Position numbers and translations under genes: made by a program
NCBI RefSeq assembly: GCF_002220365.1
Contig: NZ_MTHB01000276.1
Location: 1-41,620 of the forward strand
Origin: Caballeronia sordidicola
GTDB taxonomy: Bacteria; Pseudomonadota; Gammaproteobacteria; Burkholderiales; Burkholderiaceae
Reading direction: 5' to 3'
DNA: 41,620 bases
Shown here: piece by piece, positions 1 through 8,319 of the stretch
Layout: every line of letters starts with the position of its first letter
Position numbering within the stretch: position 1 is the stretch's first letter
Notes under the pieces: model-generated
What the model saw: the letters and a program-made list of their open reading frames with translations, nothing else
What the model was told of the DNA's origin: nothing
Database searches by the model: none

Positions 1-1
1 C

Positions 2-232
2 GAAGCCGCAAAACTGCTCGGCGTCACCAGTCACGCGATCCGCCGGTTGATCAACGATCGGGTTCTGCCAGCCGAGCAGGTGATGCCCGACGCCCCGTGG
101 CAGATTCGCGCGAGTGATCTACGCAGCGAGGTTGTTACGTCGGCGCTAACACGCAAACATCGCCCGTGTCGCAACGATGTCGAAGGACAAATCCCAATGT
201 TTATCGAGGTTTCGGAAGGAGGTGCACAATGA
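2..232 (+). CDS. C-terminal end of a recombinase-family protein (partial)
   Basis: The frame is open from the window edge to a TGA at 230-232, giving about 76 residues. It begins with a helix-turn-helix-like stretch (EAAKLLGVTSHAIRRLI), continues with LPAEQVMPDAPWQIRASDL and ends in GGAQ. I recognise this from memory as the usual tail of Burkholderia-type large serine recombinases, where a small MerR/excisionase-like helix-turn-helix follows the zinc-ribbon part. The catalytic domain would lie left of the window, so the assignment rests on the tail alone. The stop codon appears native, and IS66 sequence starts within a few bases of it, so the recombinase end is intact while the IS66 end is broken. 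Confidence 0.6.
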   Translation, partial: EAAKLLGVTSHAIRRLINDRVLPAEQVMPDAPWQIRASDLRSEVVTSALTRKHRPCRNDVEGQIPMFIEVSEGGAQ

Positions 233-1576
233 ACGCCCCATTGCAATGGGCCTGATCTGGCGTTCCAGAGCATTGTTGTCTGGCAATAGGACGCCGTTTT
301 CCGTGTACCGGATCAGCGCCTCCCAATGCCGTAACGCATAACCGAATGCCTTGGCAAGCGGCGCTCGTGGGACCAAACCGATGCTGTTCGCCTCGAGCCA
401 CTGAAGAAACTGTGCAAGCACCGGCAAGGCTTCGGTTTGCCGTGCCGCGAGCTTGATGTCTGGTGTCTGGTCTTTGACCCGTGATTCAATCGCATATAGC
501 TTGGCGATCCACTGAAGGGCTTGCGCTGCGAGCCCCGGCTCCTTCTGATCCTTAGCAATTTCGAAGAACCGTCGACGGCAATGGGCCCAACATCCAACCT
601 CGATAACATCGCCGCGCGCGTATAGCGCACCATGGCCGCTATACGCGTCAGCCTGCAGATACCCTTTGTATCCGTTTAGGTACAGCAGCGGATGTGCTCC
701 AGCACGCGACTCGGCGAACTCGAACACGACTGCCGGCGGATGGTCGACCCACAAGCCGTTCTCGTTGCGCTGGCCCGCGCCCAGATAACCCCATAATCGT
801 GCTGTGCGCGTTGATGGGTGCCCTCGCTCAAGCAGAGGTAGCGTCGTGTCATCCACGTGCATGCGCGGCGCCTTCAACTGGTGAGCGCGCAAGCTAGGCA
901 GCAGTACCGAGAGTAGCTCGGCCGATGCCAGCTTCCATTCGCACAACGTAGCTCGCGGCAAGTACACGCCACGGCGCGCGTAGCGCATTTCCTGACGATT
1001 CAACGGCAAATGATCGACATAGGTATTGACCAGGACGTTGGCGAGCAGGCTGGCGCTTGCATTGCTCTTAGGCAACGGCGACGGCTGAGCGCTGGCGGTC
1101 ACGATGGTCGATTCGCCGTCCTTCTTCGCCACGTATTTGAAGCGGATGTGCTCAATGACGGTCAGCTTGGACGGCTCGTAATGCAGCGTCTCGCTGCGCT
1201 CTTCGCCAATGCGTTCGAGCGTATCGAACGCCATCTTCTGTTCGTCGCTCAGATCGTATTCGATGCGTGTGCGCGGTAGGTCCTTGGGCAGTGCAGGACG
1301 CCCTTTACGGGTGTGACTCTCTACAGGAACGGCGTCGACTGCTGGCGGTGCCGGGATATCCGTGGCGGCGTCAAACAGCTCGGCTTGGGCCGCCAGGCGC
1401 TCGGAGCTCACGCCAAAGCGCGCACGGTTCAACTGTGCAATCTGATGCTGGAGGATTTCCAACTGCTCCCACAACACCCGTGCAAGTCGGTTCTGTTCGA
1501 GCGCGAACGCTTGCAGCGCATCGGGCTCGACGGGAAGATCCGCGACAGTGACGGCGTTGGGTGGCATATGTTCCAT
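233..1576 (-). pseudogene. tnpC: IS66 transposase TnpC, C-terminus truncated
   Basis: This is the DDE transposase of IS66 (Orf3). The N-terminal leucine-rich coiled region (residues about 25-60, EQNRLARVLWEQLEILQHQI) is followed by the catalytic core. Visible catalytic landmarks are HVDDT, QADAYSGH and NNALERQIRP, which carry the three acidic residues. After RQIRPIAMGR the normal IS66 ending (roughly the last 50 residues) is replaced by unrelated codons that read on into the recombinase gene to position 146. The catalytic residues survive but the C-terminal region and the terminal repeat do not. It overlaps nothing upstream and starts 50 bp after tnpB ends. Confidence 0.88.
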
Positions 1577-1626
1577 GATGCCTAACTCAGGCCACGTTTA
1601 CAAGCTCGGCGCTGCGCTGGAGCACC

Positions 1627-1974
1627 TCACGTCACGCGCGTTACTGCCACGGTGCGGTGCGGCTCTCGCGCCGGAATCTCGATGCCTTCGAGCCATGCGT
1701 TGAGCTCGGCGAGCGTGAAGCCGCGCTGAGCAAGTAACGCGGGTGACGGGAAACGGCCTCTTTCGAGACGCTTATACCAAAGCGCGAAGCCGGTCCGGTC
1801 CCAATAAAGAATCTTCACTTTGGAACGGTCGCGCGCCACGAAGACGAACAGGTTGCCCGATGCAGGCTTCTGAGCAAGTAACGGCTCGACGAGATAGGAC
1901 AACCCATCGATCGCCTTGCGCATGTCTACCGGGTCGCGACAAATGTAAGCGCGAACGTCCGAGGCAATCAGCAC
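1627..1974 (-). CDS. tnpB: IS66 accessory protein TnpB (Orf2)
   Basis: A 115-residue protein with the family hallmarks RDPVDMRKAIDGL near the N-terminus and SGNLFVFVARDRSKVKILYWD in the middle (residues about 39-59). IS66 TnpB is required for transposition together with TnpA and TnpC; its biochemical role is not settled. The start codon lies inside the end of tnpA (overlap 1968-1974), which suggests translational coupling, the usual IS66 arrangement. Length and motifs are normal, so this gene seems intact although the element is not. Confidence 0.93.
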   Translation of the reverse strand: MLIASDVRAYICRDPVDMRKAIDGLSYLVEPLLAQKPASGNLFVFVARDRSKVKILYWDRTGFALWYKRLERGRFPSPALLAQRGFTLAELNAWLEGIEIPAREPHRTVAVTRVT

Positions 1975-2390
1975 CGGCCACCTCCGAGCTGTCCAAGCAC
2001 AAATCGCACGATGCGCTCGGCGTGAACGCCGCTCAGTTCGATACGAACGCCAGCGAGCGATAGCGTCACCCCGTCACGCGACGGCGACACATCAGCCGCT
2101 TGCGTTGCAACAGGTGGCCTTGAGGAAGCCACTTCACCATCCAGATTGGAAACGATGAATGCCGCATCCGCAGTAACCGCGAGTGGCTGTTTAATCTCTC
2201 TAACCGGGCTTGCGAGCTTCTTGCGCCACAGGCTGAAGGTGCTTACCGCGAGACCCTGTTCTCGGCAGAACCGCCGAGCACCGACACCACTCGCTTTCCA
2301 GGTGGCGACCATTTCGCCCCAGAACGCTTCCCCTTGCCGGGGGCGACGTGTACCCATCGCCGTTGCAGCCTTAATGATCTCGTCTTCCAT
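1968..2390 (-). CDS. tnpA: IS66 accessory protein TnpA (Orf1)
   Basis: A 140-residue protein. The first half has the helix-turn-helix typical of IS66 Orf1 (FWGEMVATWKASGVGARRFC, then VSTFSLWRKKL), likely involved in DNA binding at the element ends. The second half ends in VRIELSGVHAERIVRFVLGQ, another family signature. It is the first gene after the surviving terminal repeat, 80 bp from it, and its 3' end overlaps the tnpB start by 7 bp. The gene looks intact. Confidence 0.9.
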   Translation of the reverse strand: MEDEIIKAATAMGTRRPRQGEAFWGEMVATWKASGVGARRFCREQGLAVSTFSLWRKKLASPVREIKQPLAVTADAAFIVSNLDGEVASSRPPVATQAADVSPSRDGVTLSLAGVRIELSGVHAERIVRFVLGQLGGGRC

Positions 2391-2460
2391 CGCATTGCCC
2401 TCGGTCTCACGAAAGCATCACCTTCACATTCGGGACGTCGCGATTCAAGACGGGATCCGC

Positions 2461-2470
2461 TGACGCTTAC
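2461..2470 (-). repeat. Surviving IS66 terminal inverted repeat
   Basis: The plus strand reads TGACGCTTAC, so the element end on the minus strand is GTAAGCGTCA, matching the usual start of IS66-family ends. The partner repeat should lie beyond tnpC but is not present. From 2471 to 2678 I see no gene. Confidence 0.7.
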
Positions 2471-2678
2471 GGTGCATCGAGTGGCCGTGTGTCTGGCACG
2501 CGTGACCGCCTCTTGTCGGCCACAACCGGCCGTTCGACAAGGAGCGTTAGGTTGGCGACAATCAAACCACCTAATAGAACCGTCGTCCCACCAAGCTACC
2601 TGGGCACCAGCGTACCAACTACATGCGTCCGCACCTTGGCTTCAACATTCATGCGTCGTTGGACGGGGCAGTGCGGTT

Positions 2679-4433
2679 TTAGCTACTAGGTTGGCTATTG
2701 TCACCCGTCCCGAGCGTCCCATAGGGACTCACGTAGGGATTCACCTGAAACACCGTTGATCGGGCTTCCTTGCCTAGCATCGGTGGCTGGGTATGGATCA
2801 GGCATGCCTTATCGGCATCGTATGTGATGCCATCGACCAGCGCGTTCTCACCGACTGCGCGATTGTTTTCTTCCCAAATTCGTGCAAAATTTTTCCTGGT
2901 CCAACTCAGCGTCGCGCGTTTGAGTGGGCGCGAGTTTCTATCGTAATTCGATGGAGCCTGATCCGAGAGTCCCATGACGTTTAGCAATAGACCGAGCAGA
3001 CGCGTACCCTTGAAGTTTGGAAAAGTGTCCATTCGTTTGAGTTCGTTGTAGAGGAGCCGCCTGACCTTGAACTGGACCACTTTGGTCGATGGCTCACTTG
3101 TGTCCACCATGTCAAAGAATGTAGACCAGACGACGTTGTGCTGGACGTACCACGAAAGGGTCTCAGGTGTCTTTATCGATGCGGCGATGAACACCAGATG
3201 GAATATAAGATTGGCAGCGATATCGTAGACGTCAGCACTGAACTTTCCTTTGTGCTTTCGCAACGTCTGATAGCCTTTGCCTTTCATCGGGCCCAGCGCT
3301 TCTATAAACGCGTTCGCGAAGTCTGCGGCGACCTGCAGCTTTTCGAAATCGTCACTTGACCACGCAACCTCCGGCTTTCCGTTGAGCATGGGCAGTCCAT
3401 TAGCCGAATTCTGGATCAGATCAACGGCTCTGGAAATTTCGGGCGGATAGTACCAGGCTCCGGGCGCTCCACGCACTGCGACGAAGTTCTTCGTCGTGGT
3501 CAGCAGCAGGCGGCTAAACGCTTTCCACTGCGCCGCATCCCACCGCCCATACTGCTCGTAGTGGACGTCATAGACCTGCTTTAGCCCACTGACGAGTTTG
3601 TAGTTTCCGTATAGCGCAGAGGTCAGTGGCTTCACCTGACCTAGCAGACCTGCTTCGTATCCGCTGGTTTCGTGATACGCGAAGGAATCCCTGTTCGCAA
3701 TCGCCTCCGTCGTAATATTTTTGGCGAACGTTCCAAGGCTTACGCTGTGTTTATTCTGCCTTTCCATCTCGTCAAACAGAACGAGTGCAGTCGGCGGCGA
3801 CGAACTCACGACTTGCCGGCAGAACCTTTTGTCACCTAGCATGAGCAGAATTTCGTGCGCGCATTGTCGGGTTCGAAACAGTCCGTTTATGTCGGCATGC
3901 GTTTTGCCACTTCCATTCGGCAAACCATCAATCTCGGGCTCGGTCCATGCGTAGCGGATGAGTCGCTCGAACGATCGTATAAGTTCGTCTGCGGCCTCAG
4001 AAAGTTCGGCGGGTATTCCTCTGAGAATGACCTTGTAAACCTGAAAGCCGAACCGCTCATCGTTCAACCGGCCGAATCGCGACGGGAGTGCGAACGCGAA
4101 GGCAATCCACACGATGAAATTGAAAAGGAACGCTGCGCCCAGCAGCGCCTGCCACTCACCCGGCGTAAATGGCCCCTCGGGAACCAGCCAACCTTCTGTG
4201 CGCCAAAGATCGGTCAGTAGCGTCAAGACGCCAACCGCAGCGACTACCACGAAAGTGGTCATCTGCAATGGTATCGGTGCCGTCGCTACGCGGAACTTGT
4301 ACCTGAAGTCGGCCATCGTCCAGGCCAACGCGATAAGGGCGACGGCGGCCAGATATTCAGCAAACCCGAAAAACTTCACACCGTTGGTAGGCAGGTGGAT
4401 GAAACAGATCGACCAGTAGCAGTGGCTGGGCAT
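2679..4433 (-). CDS. Unknown 584-residue protein with three N-terminal membrane segments
   Basis: I do not recognise this family. Three hydrophobic segments lie near the N-terminus (about residues 21-40 EYLAAVALIALAW, 56-75 TTFVVVAAVGVLTLLTDLW and 93-115 WQALLGAAFLFNFIVWIAF). A soluble domain of about 460 residues follows, rich in aromatic and charged residues and with no obvious enzymatic motif. The stretch LPNGSGKTH resembles a P-loop but lacks the correctly spaced first glycine. The coding sequence looks less GC-rich than its neighbours, which hints at separate acquisition. It stands alone between the IS66 remnant and a YCII gene, without partner genes. The start at 4433 is chosen because it includes the first membrane segment; GGA lies 9-10 bp upstream. 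A membrane-anchored defence or sensor protein is possible but unproven. Confidence 0.75.
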   Translation of the reverse strand: MPSHCYWSICFIHLPTNGVKFFGFAEYLAAVALIALAWTMADFRYKFRVATAPIPLQMTTFVVVAAVGVLTLLTDLWRTEGWLVPEGPFTPGEWQALLGAAFLFNFIVWIAFAFALPSRFGRLNDERFGFQVYKVILRGIPAELSEAADELIRSFERLIRYAWTEPEIDGLPNGSGKTHADINGLFRTRQCAHEILLMLGDKRFCRQVVSSSPPTALVLFDEMERQNKHSVSLGTFAKNITTEAIANRDSFAYHETSGYEAGLLGQVKPLTSALYGNYKLVSGLKQVYDVHYEQYGRWDAAQWKAFSRLLLTTTKNFVAVRGAPGAWYYPPEISRAVDLIQNSANGLPMLNGKPEVAWSSDDFEKLQVAADFANAFIEALGPMKGKGYQTLRKHKGKFSADVYDIAANLIFHLVFIAASIKTPETLSWYVQHNVVWSTFFDMVDTSEPSTKVVQFKVRRLLYNELKRMDTFPNFKGTRLLGLLLNVMGLSDQAPSNYDRNSRPLKRATLSWTRKNFARIWEENNRAVGENALVDGITYDADKACLIHTQPPMLGKEARSTVFQVNPYVSPYGTLGTGDNSQPSS

Positions 4434-4764
4434 AGGCGCGTTCCATTTTTATTTTTATCCGTATGCTATCAGGTGTTCCAGCCCGAAATGATCCGCTGGA
4501 TGGTGCCGCGCTATCGGCAATTTGACAGACAGTCGCTAAATATTTGCGTGCTGCGTTCAATGTGAATGTCCGGTATCAACCACCACGAACGTCTCAAACG
4601 GGTCGCGTGCTGCCGACCGCAGCCGTGCAGGGCTCAAGCAGGTGTGCCAATCGCATAAGGCAGTACCCGGCCAGGAGGGTACATCGCCGCGATGACTCCC
4701 GACGCAGTGAAGGTGTCTGCGGTAAAAGGAACGCCAACGCCTTCTGAGACAGCCGTCCAATTCC
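4434..4764. other. Gap between the membrane protein gene and the YCII gene
   Basis: No convincing gene fills this 331-bp stretch. The only candidate is a 44-codon frame at 4634-4768, listed separately. A longer minus-strand frame that covers the YCII gene and this gap is antisense noise, with arginine- and serine-rich low-quality sequence. Confidence 0.5.
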
Positions 4765-4768
4765 TCAT
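4634..4768 (-). CDS. Possible short gene coupled to the YCII gene (44 residues)
   Basis: The ATG at 4766-4768 overlaps the TGA of the YCII gene in an ATGA arrangement, suggesting re-initiation. The predicted peptide starts MRNWTAVSEGVGVPF and ends PYAIGTPA. I recognise no family, and it may be a remnant of a longer gene or chance. The only support is the overlapping start. Confidence 0.2.
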   Translation of the reverse strand: MRNWTAVSEGVGVPFTADTFTASGVIAAMYPPGRVLPYAIGTPA

Positions 4769-5136
4769 CGCGCCAGATAGAAGTCCAAGGGGACAAGCTC
4801 GACGGCCCATCCGCCTTCTTCGCCCAGTGTGGCAGCCGGGTGCATGGACGCGATGCGTAACGCCTCGTCAAGGCTGTCCGCCTCGATGATGAATAGGCCG
4901 CCCACGACTTCCTTCGACTCGGTGTAAGGCCCATCGGTGATGCGCGTCTCTCCAGTGCGCGGGCGAAGCGTCCTCCACTTGTCCAGATCGCCAAGGGAGG
5001 CGGAAATCAGAACCTTGCCGGTAGCGCGCATCTTCTCGTCCAATGCCGGGCACTGGCTCACCAATTCCTTGATTTCGTCTGGCGCCATCGCGGCGAATTT
5101 TTCGGGGGAGAAGTAGGCCAGGCCGAGGTATTTCAT
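4765..5136 (-). CDS. YCII-related (YciI/DGPF) domain protein
   Basis: A 123-residue protein that fits the YCII family in length and sequence. It has the DGPYTESKEVVGGLFIIEAD core (residues about 68-87) and a following helix SLDEALRIASMHP. Family members are small ferredoxin-like alpha-beta proteins, often encoded next to ECF sigma factors; their substrate is generally unknown. No sigma factor gene is seen beside this copy. An AAAGGA ribosome binding site sits 6 bp before the ATG. It is cytoplasmic, with no signal or membrane segment. The DGP motif and a histidine near residue 99 (SMHP), which form the proposed active site in the family, are both present. Confidence 0.88.
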   Translation of the reverse strand: MKYLGLAYFSPEKFAAMAPDEIKELVSQCPALDEKMRATGKVLISASLGDLDKWRTLRPRTGETRITDGPYTESKEVVGGLFIIEADSLDEALRIASMHPAATLGEEGGWAVELVPLDFYLAR

Positions 5137-5353
5137 GGGAAATCCTTTGAATGGGGTTCACTAACGACGAATGTGATGATCGGAAATCGACAATGCTCTG
5201 GCTAGTTTGTAGCGGGTCTCACCAGCCTGTCCGCTTCGGGTCCCCTCCTGCCCGACGTAGACGGACGGATGGGGAAAGACTTCAAGATTCGAGAGGACGG
5301 GGTTCGGCCATGAGCCGTCCGTCGCGTATGGCCGCTTTGGGCGGACGTAGCTT

Positions 5354-6334
5354 CTATGTGCCGATTGCAACACCGAAGCTCATATGCTCTCCCCGCCAAC
5401 CACTTCGTCGAAGAAAGTCTTCCCAGGTCAGTGCGGTCGGATCATTTCGTCGGCTCCATGCCAGGTCCCGGTCGGGTGCGTAGTACCCGTATTCGACCGC
5501 GTAGGTAACCATTCCCACGAGCTCGCGTACCAGCCACTCATCGGCACCGAATGCGGGGAAGTTCTTTAGCAAATCCTCGCGTGTGTATGCAGACGTGTAG
5601 TGCGCACGCACCCCCGAAACGCGCACGAAAGTTTCCACAAGTTCGCGCGCAGTCAGTACCTCACCGATGACAGGTAATGTTCGGCCGGAATACGACTCCG
5701 GATTGTCGAAGTGCGCCATCACCGCCGGACCGGTCGCGGTCAGCGGATCAACGAACGGCACGGGCGTGTCGGGCGGTAGGTAAACCGGGAAACTCAAGCC
5801 GCCGTCAGTTTGGGGGCGGGGCAGATAGTGCTCAAGAAAGTTGCTGTAGAAAAAGGCAAGTTGGATGAATGAACTGTGAAGCGGCAGTGTGCGCAGGTAG
5901 GCTTCCACTAGCGCCTTCTCGGTGAAGTGTGGCGCCCACAGAGTGCCGCCAGTGCGATCGTCGACATTTTCGAGACTACTCCAGACGACATGCTCCACGC
6001 CCGCGGCGAGCGCCGCGTCAGCCAGCTCCATGCCCAGCGCTAATTCGGGACGGCCCGGCGGCGGTACGGGCGCAATTGGCGGCGTCATCAAAAAAGCGCC
6101 GTGCGAGCCTCGCAAAGCCGCGGCAAACTGCGCTTTGCGCCCCGCTTCCAGCGGTGCGACGACGACCTCGGCGCCGCGCCGGGCCAGTTCGCGCATCGGT
6201 TCGCTATCGACGCTTCGCGCCAAAGCGCGCACTCGATAGCGACCGCTATCCAGCAGCGTGCTGGCCACGCTGCGGCCTTGCTTGCTGGAGGCACCAGCTA
6301 CGGTAATCAGAGGCATTGATGATAAATGGGACAT
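5354..6334 (-). CDS. NmrA-like NAD(P)-binding protein
   Basis: A 326-residue atypical short-chain dehydrogenase. The N-terminus has the dinucleotide-binding strand and loop (ITVAGASSKQGRSVASTLL), matching the GxxxxxG pattern of NmrA/HSCARG proteins. A TPPIAPVPPPGRPE loop and VEHVVWSSLENV follow, as in the family. Such proteins bind NAD(P) and act as redox sensors or quinone/isoflavone-type reductases; the substrate cannot be read here. I place the start at 6334 because GGAGAAA lies 8 bp upstream; ATGs also exist at 6355 and 6316. It is divergent from the LysR gene at 6439, which probably controls it. Confidence 0.85.
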   Translation of the reverse strand: MSHLSSMPLITVAGASSKQGRSVASTLLDSGRYRVRALARSVDSEPMRELARRGAEVVVAPLEAGRKAQFAAALRGSHGAFLMTPPIAPVPPPGRPELALGMELADAALAAGVEHVVWSSLENVDDRTGGTLWAPHFTEKALVEAYLRTLPLHSSFIQLAFFYSNFLEHYLPRPQTDGGLSFPVYLPPDTPVPFVDPLTATGPAVMAHFDNPESYSGRTLPVIGEVLTARELVETFVRVSGVRAHYTSAYTREDLLKNFPAFGADEWLVRELVGMVTYAVEYGYYAPDRDLAWSRRNDPTALTWEDFLRRSGWRGEHMSFGVAIGT

Positions 6335-6438
6335 GCGATTTCTCCGGACAGGCACGCAACACGCGCGCCGACATGTGCAGTGTGGGCAGAACCTCGCACG
6401 GAGTGAAATCGTCGGTCTTCTGGTCTACAATCCATGCA
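6335..6438. promoter_or_regulatory. Divergent control region between NmrA-like and LysR genes
   Basis: About 100 bp separate the two divergent start codons. This is the classical layout for a LysR regulator acting on its neighbour, so the operator and both promoters should lie here. I could not fix a single T-N11-A box with confidence. Confidence 0.4.
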
Positions 6439-7368
6439 ATGGATACCAACCGGTTGGACCTGAATTTACTTGTCACCCTAGAAACCTTGCTGGCAGAGCA
6501 GAACGTGACGCGCGCCGCGCGCCGCTTGCATCTGAGCCAACCGGCAGTGAGCGCACAGCTCGCGCGCCTGCGCGATCTGTTCGACGATCCGTTGCTGATT
6601 CCGGCGCAGCGTGGCATGACTTCCACAGCAAAGGCCGATGAACTTCTGGCGCCTCTACGTGATGCTTTAGACCAAGTGCGCGCCACGGTGGGCCGTCATG
6701 TGCACTTCGATCCTGCGCAGGCCCGCCTGACTGTGGCTATCGCCTGCACGGACTATCTGGAGGCTGCATTGGTGCAGCCGCTGGTATTGCAGTTGCGCCA
6801 ACAAGCGCCCGGCGTGAGGGTTGCGGTGCGTTTCCTGGACATGCCGCAACTAGCAGCGCAGATGGCCCGCGGGGAGGTAGACCTCGCGTTGATGACGCCC
6901 CGCGACGCCCCGACCAACCTGCGCAGCCGTCACCTGTTCGACGAGCGCTACGTGCTGATAGGCCGTCTCGGCCACCCGCGTCTGCGCCGCAAGCTCACGG
7001 CGGCACAATTTGCACAGCTGGAGCACATCATCGTGTCGCTGCGCGGCGGCGATTTCTCCACGCCCGTGGATGATATGTTGGCGAGCCTAGGTCTCCAGCG
7101 CAACGTGGTGCTGTCCGCGGCCTCGTTCCTGGTTGTGCCTGACATCGTGGCCCGCTCCGACCTCGTCGCTCTAGTACCGCAACGACTCGTGCGCGATCGG
7201 GTCGACGCGTTGATGATCGTTGACTGCCCTATTCCCGTGCCGAGCTTCGAGGTGAGCATGCTTTGGCATGAGCGAAGCCACGGACATGCCTCCCAGCGCT
7301 GGGTGCGCGAGTCGCTGAGGGCACTGGTCGCCAGCTGGGGCGAACCCGCGAAGATAACGCGACGATAG
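6439..7368 (+). CDS. LysR-family transcriptional regulator (NodD/PcpR-like)
   Basis: A 309-residue regulator. The N-terminal winged helix-turn-helix is clear (LDLNLLVTLETLLAEQNVTR, then AARRLHLSQPAVSAQLARLR), and a periplasmic-binding-protein-like effector domain runs from about residue 90 (TVAIACTDYLEAALVQPLVL). The beginning MDTNRLDLNLL is the normal LysR start, so I use the ATG at 6439 rather than an upstream in-frame ATG at 6316. It is divergent from the NmrA-like gene and probably regulates it in response to a small ligand, by analogy with other LysR-NmrA pairs. Length is normal and the gene appears intact. Confidence 0.93.
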   Translation: MDTNRLDLNLLVTLETLLAEQNVTRAARRLHLSQPAVSAQLARLRDLFDDPLLIPAQRGMTSTAKADELLAPLRDALDQVRATVGRHVHFDPAQARLTVAIACTDYLEAALVQPLVLQLRQQAPGVRVAVRFLDMPQLAAQMARGEVDLALMTPRDAPTNLRSRHLFDERYVLIGRLGHPRLRRKLTAAQFAQLEHIIVSLRGGDFSTPVDDMLASLGLQRNVVLSAASFLVVPDIVARSDLVALVPQRLVRDRVDALMIVDCPIPVPSFEVSMLWHERSHGHASQRWVRESLRALVASWGEPAKITRR

Positions 7369-7591
7369 ACCGGTAGTCCCGGGCGGCAGCGCGCGGTGCA
7401 ACGACTAAGTCGAAGCCAGACCGCCCCTTTGAACGACCGCTTCCCGGTGACCAATCTGGGAATCCGAATGGCGAATATGGGTCGACTTGCGTCGGATGAG
7501 GTGTGATCAACACCGGGCCACCAGCTCAGTTCAGCATCGGATTGGATTCGGGCAGGCAGGACGTTGGACAGCGAGATTCGTGAAGCTAAAG

Positions 7592-8125
7592 TTAGACAGG
7601 CTTCCGGCCGAAATGGCGACCCGCTGCGATCCAGTACGTCAGGCCAGCCAGGGCGCCCGCCACCGCGAATATGTTTGCCATCGAATGGAATTCCTGCCAA
7701 AACGTGGGGGGCGGTGGAGGGTTCGGGGGATCTGTGTACCACGTCAAACCAGATGTTGCCCAAATGATGGGAGCGACAGCGAGAAGCGCTAAACCACATC
7801 CCATAAAAACGTAAAAAAGCGGATTTCGAATGCGGTATCGGCGGGCCAGGAGGTTAAGCAGAACGCCTGGCAGAGCGGAAAAGAACGCAGCCGGTAACCA
7901 AATGACGACGATGAGGCCGCAGTCTGAGAGAAGAACCAAAACTGTTTGCCAAAGCGGGTATAGGAGTCCATCCAAAGCTCGCTGCGCGATTACACGCGGA
8001 AACCATGAGGCGGTCATATAAGTGGTCGCCGCGGTCACACTAAGCCAATAGGCCACCGCGGTGCGTATGGCTGATGGCTGCAGAGGTTCGCTGCCCTGGT
8101 TCATCGCGGCTGATAGTTCGATCAT
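7592..8125 (-). CDS. Unknown integral membrane protein, four predicted segments
   Basis: About 177 residues with four hydrophobic stretches: AYWLSVTAATTYMTAS, LLSDCGLIVVIWLPAAFF, FYVFMGCGLALLAVAPIIW and ANIFAVAGALAGLTYWIA. A proline run (NPPPPPTFW) sits between the third and fourth. I know no function. The frame extends far upstream but the added residues are low-complexity and basic, so I choose the ATG at 8125; another ATG at 8104 is possible. No strong ribosome binding site is visible for either. The gene lies between the LysR gene and the IS1182 element, whose left end is 125 bp upstream of the start. Confidence 0.6.
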   Translation of the reverse strand: MIELSAAMNQGSEPLQPSAIRTAVAYWLSVTAATTYMTASWFPRVIAQRALDGLLYPLWQTVLVLLSDCGLIVVIWLPAAFFSALPGVLLNLLARRYRIRNPLFYVFMGCGLALLAVAPIIWATSGLTWYTDPPNPPPPPTFWQEFHSMANIFAVAGALAGLTYWIAAGRHFGRKPV

Positions 8126-8249
8126 CGCAGAGATGATAAATCGAATGTCCGTTACGAGGACAATTGGATGACCTTTACGGGTCGACCTGTGCCGAAGCTG
8201 GTCGACGCGTGACGGGACGCGCCGGCGGTTACGGCATCCGCCCGGGTTC

Positions 8250-8272
8250 GGCCCAGAGCGTGTCAAAACGCT
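8250..8272 (+). repeat. Left terminal inverted repeat of the IS1182 element
   Basis: A 23-bp end that starts GGCCCAGAGCGTGTCAAAAC and is the exact reverse complement of 9869-9891. Confidence 0.92.
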
Positions 8273-8319
8273 TTTTGGAGCGCTAAAATTTGCCATCCGA
8301 TAGCGATGGGATGAGCGTG

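Larger units (their letters stand above)
233..2470 (-). mobile_element. IS66-family insertion sequence, one end deleted
   Basis: Three genes in the classical IS66 order tnpA-tnpB-tnpC run on the minus strand. The outer end upstream of tnpA is present: read on the minus strand it starts GTAAGCGTCA at 2470, the usual IS66 terminal sequence. The other end is missing because tnpC breaks off at about position 233, against the stop codon of the recombinase tail. With one terminal repeat gone the element cannot move by itself, and no target duplication can be checked. Confidence 0.85.

Noticed and set aside
3930..3960. P-loop-like string LPNGSGKTH in the 584-residue membrane protein
   Set aside because: The first glycine of GxxxxGK[ST] is not at the right distance and no Walker B or preceding beta strand is evident.
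4557..4994. Long minus-strand frame covering the YCII gene and the gap beside it
   Set aside because: It is out of frame with the clear YCII gene and its codons give low-complexity Arg/Ser-rich sequence.
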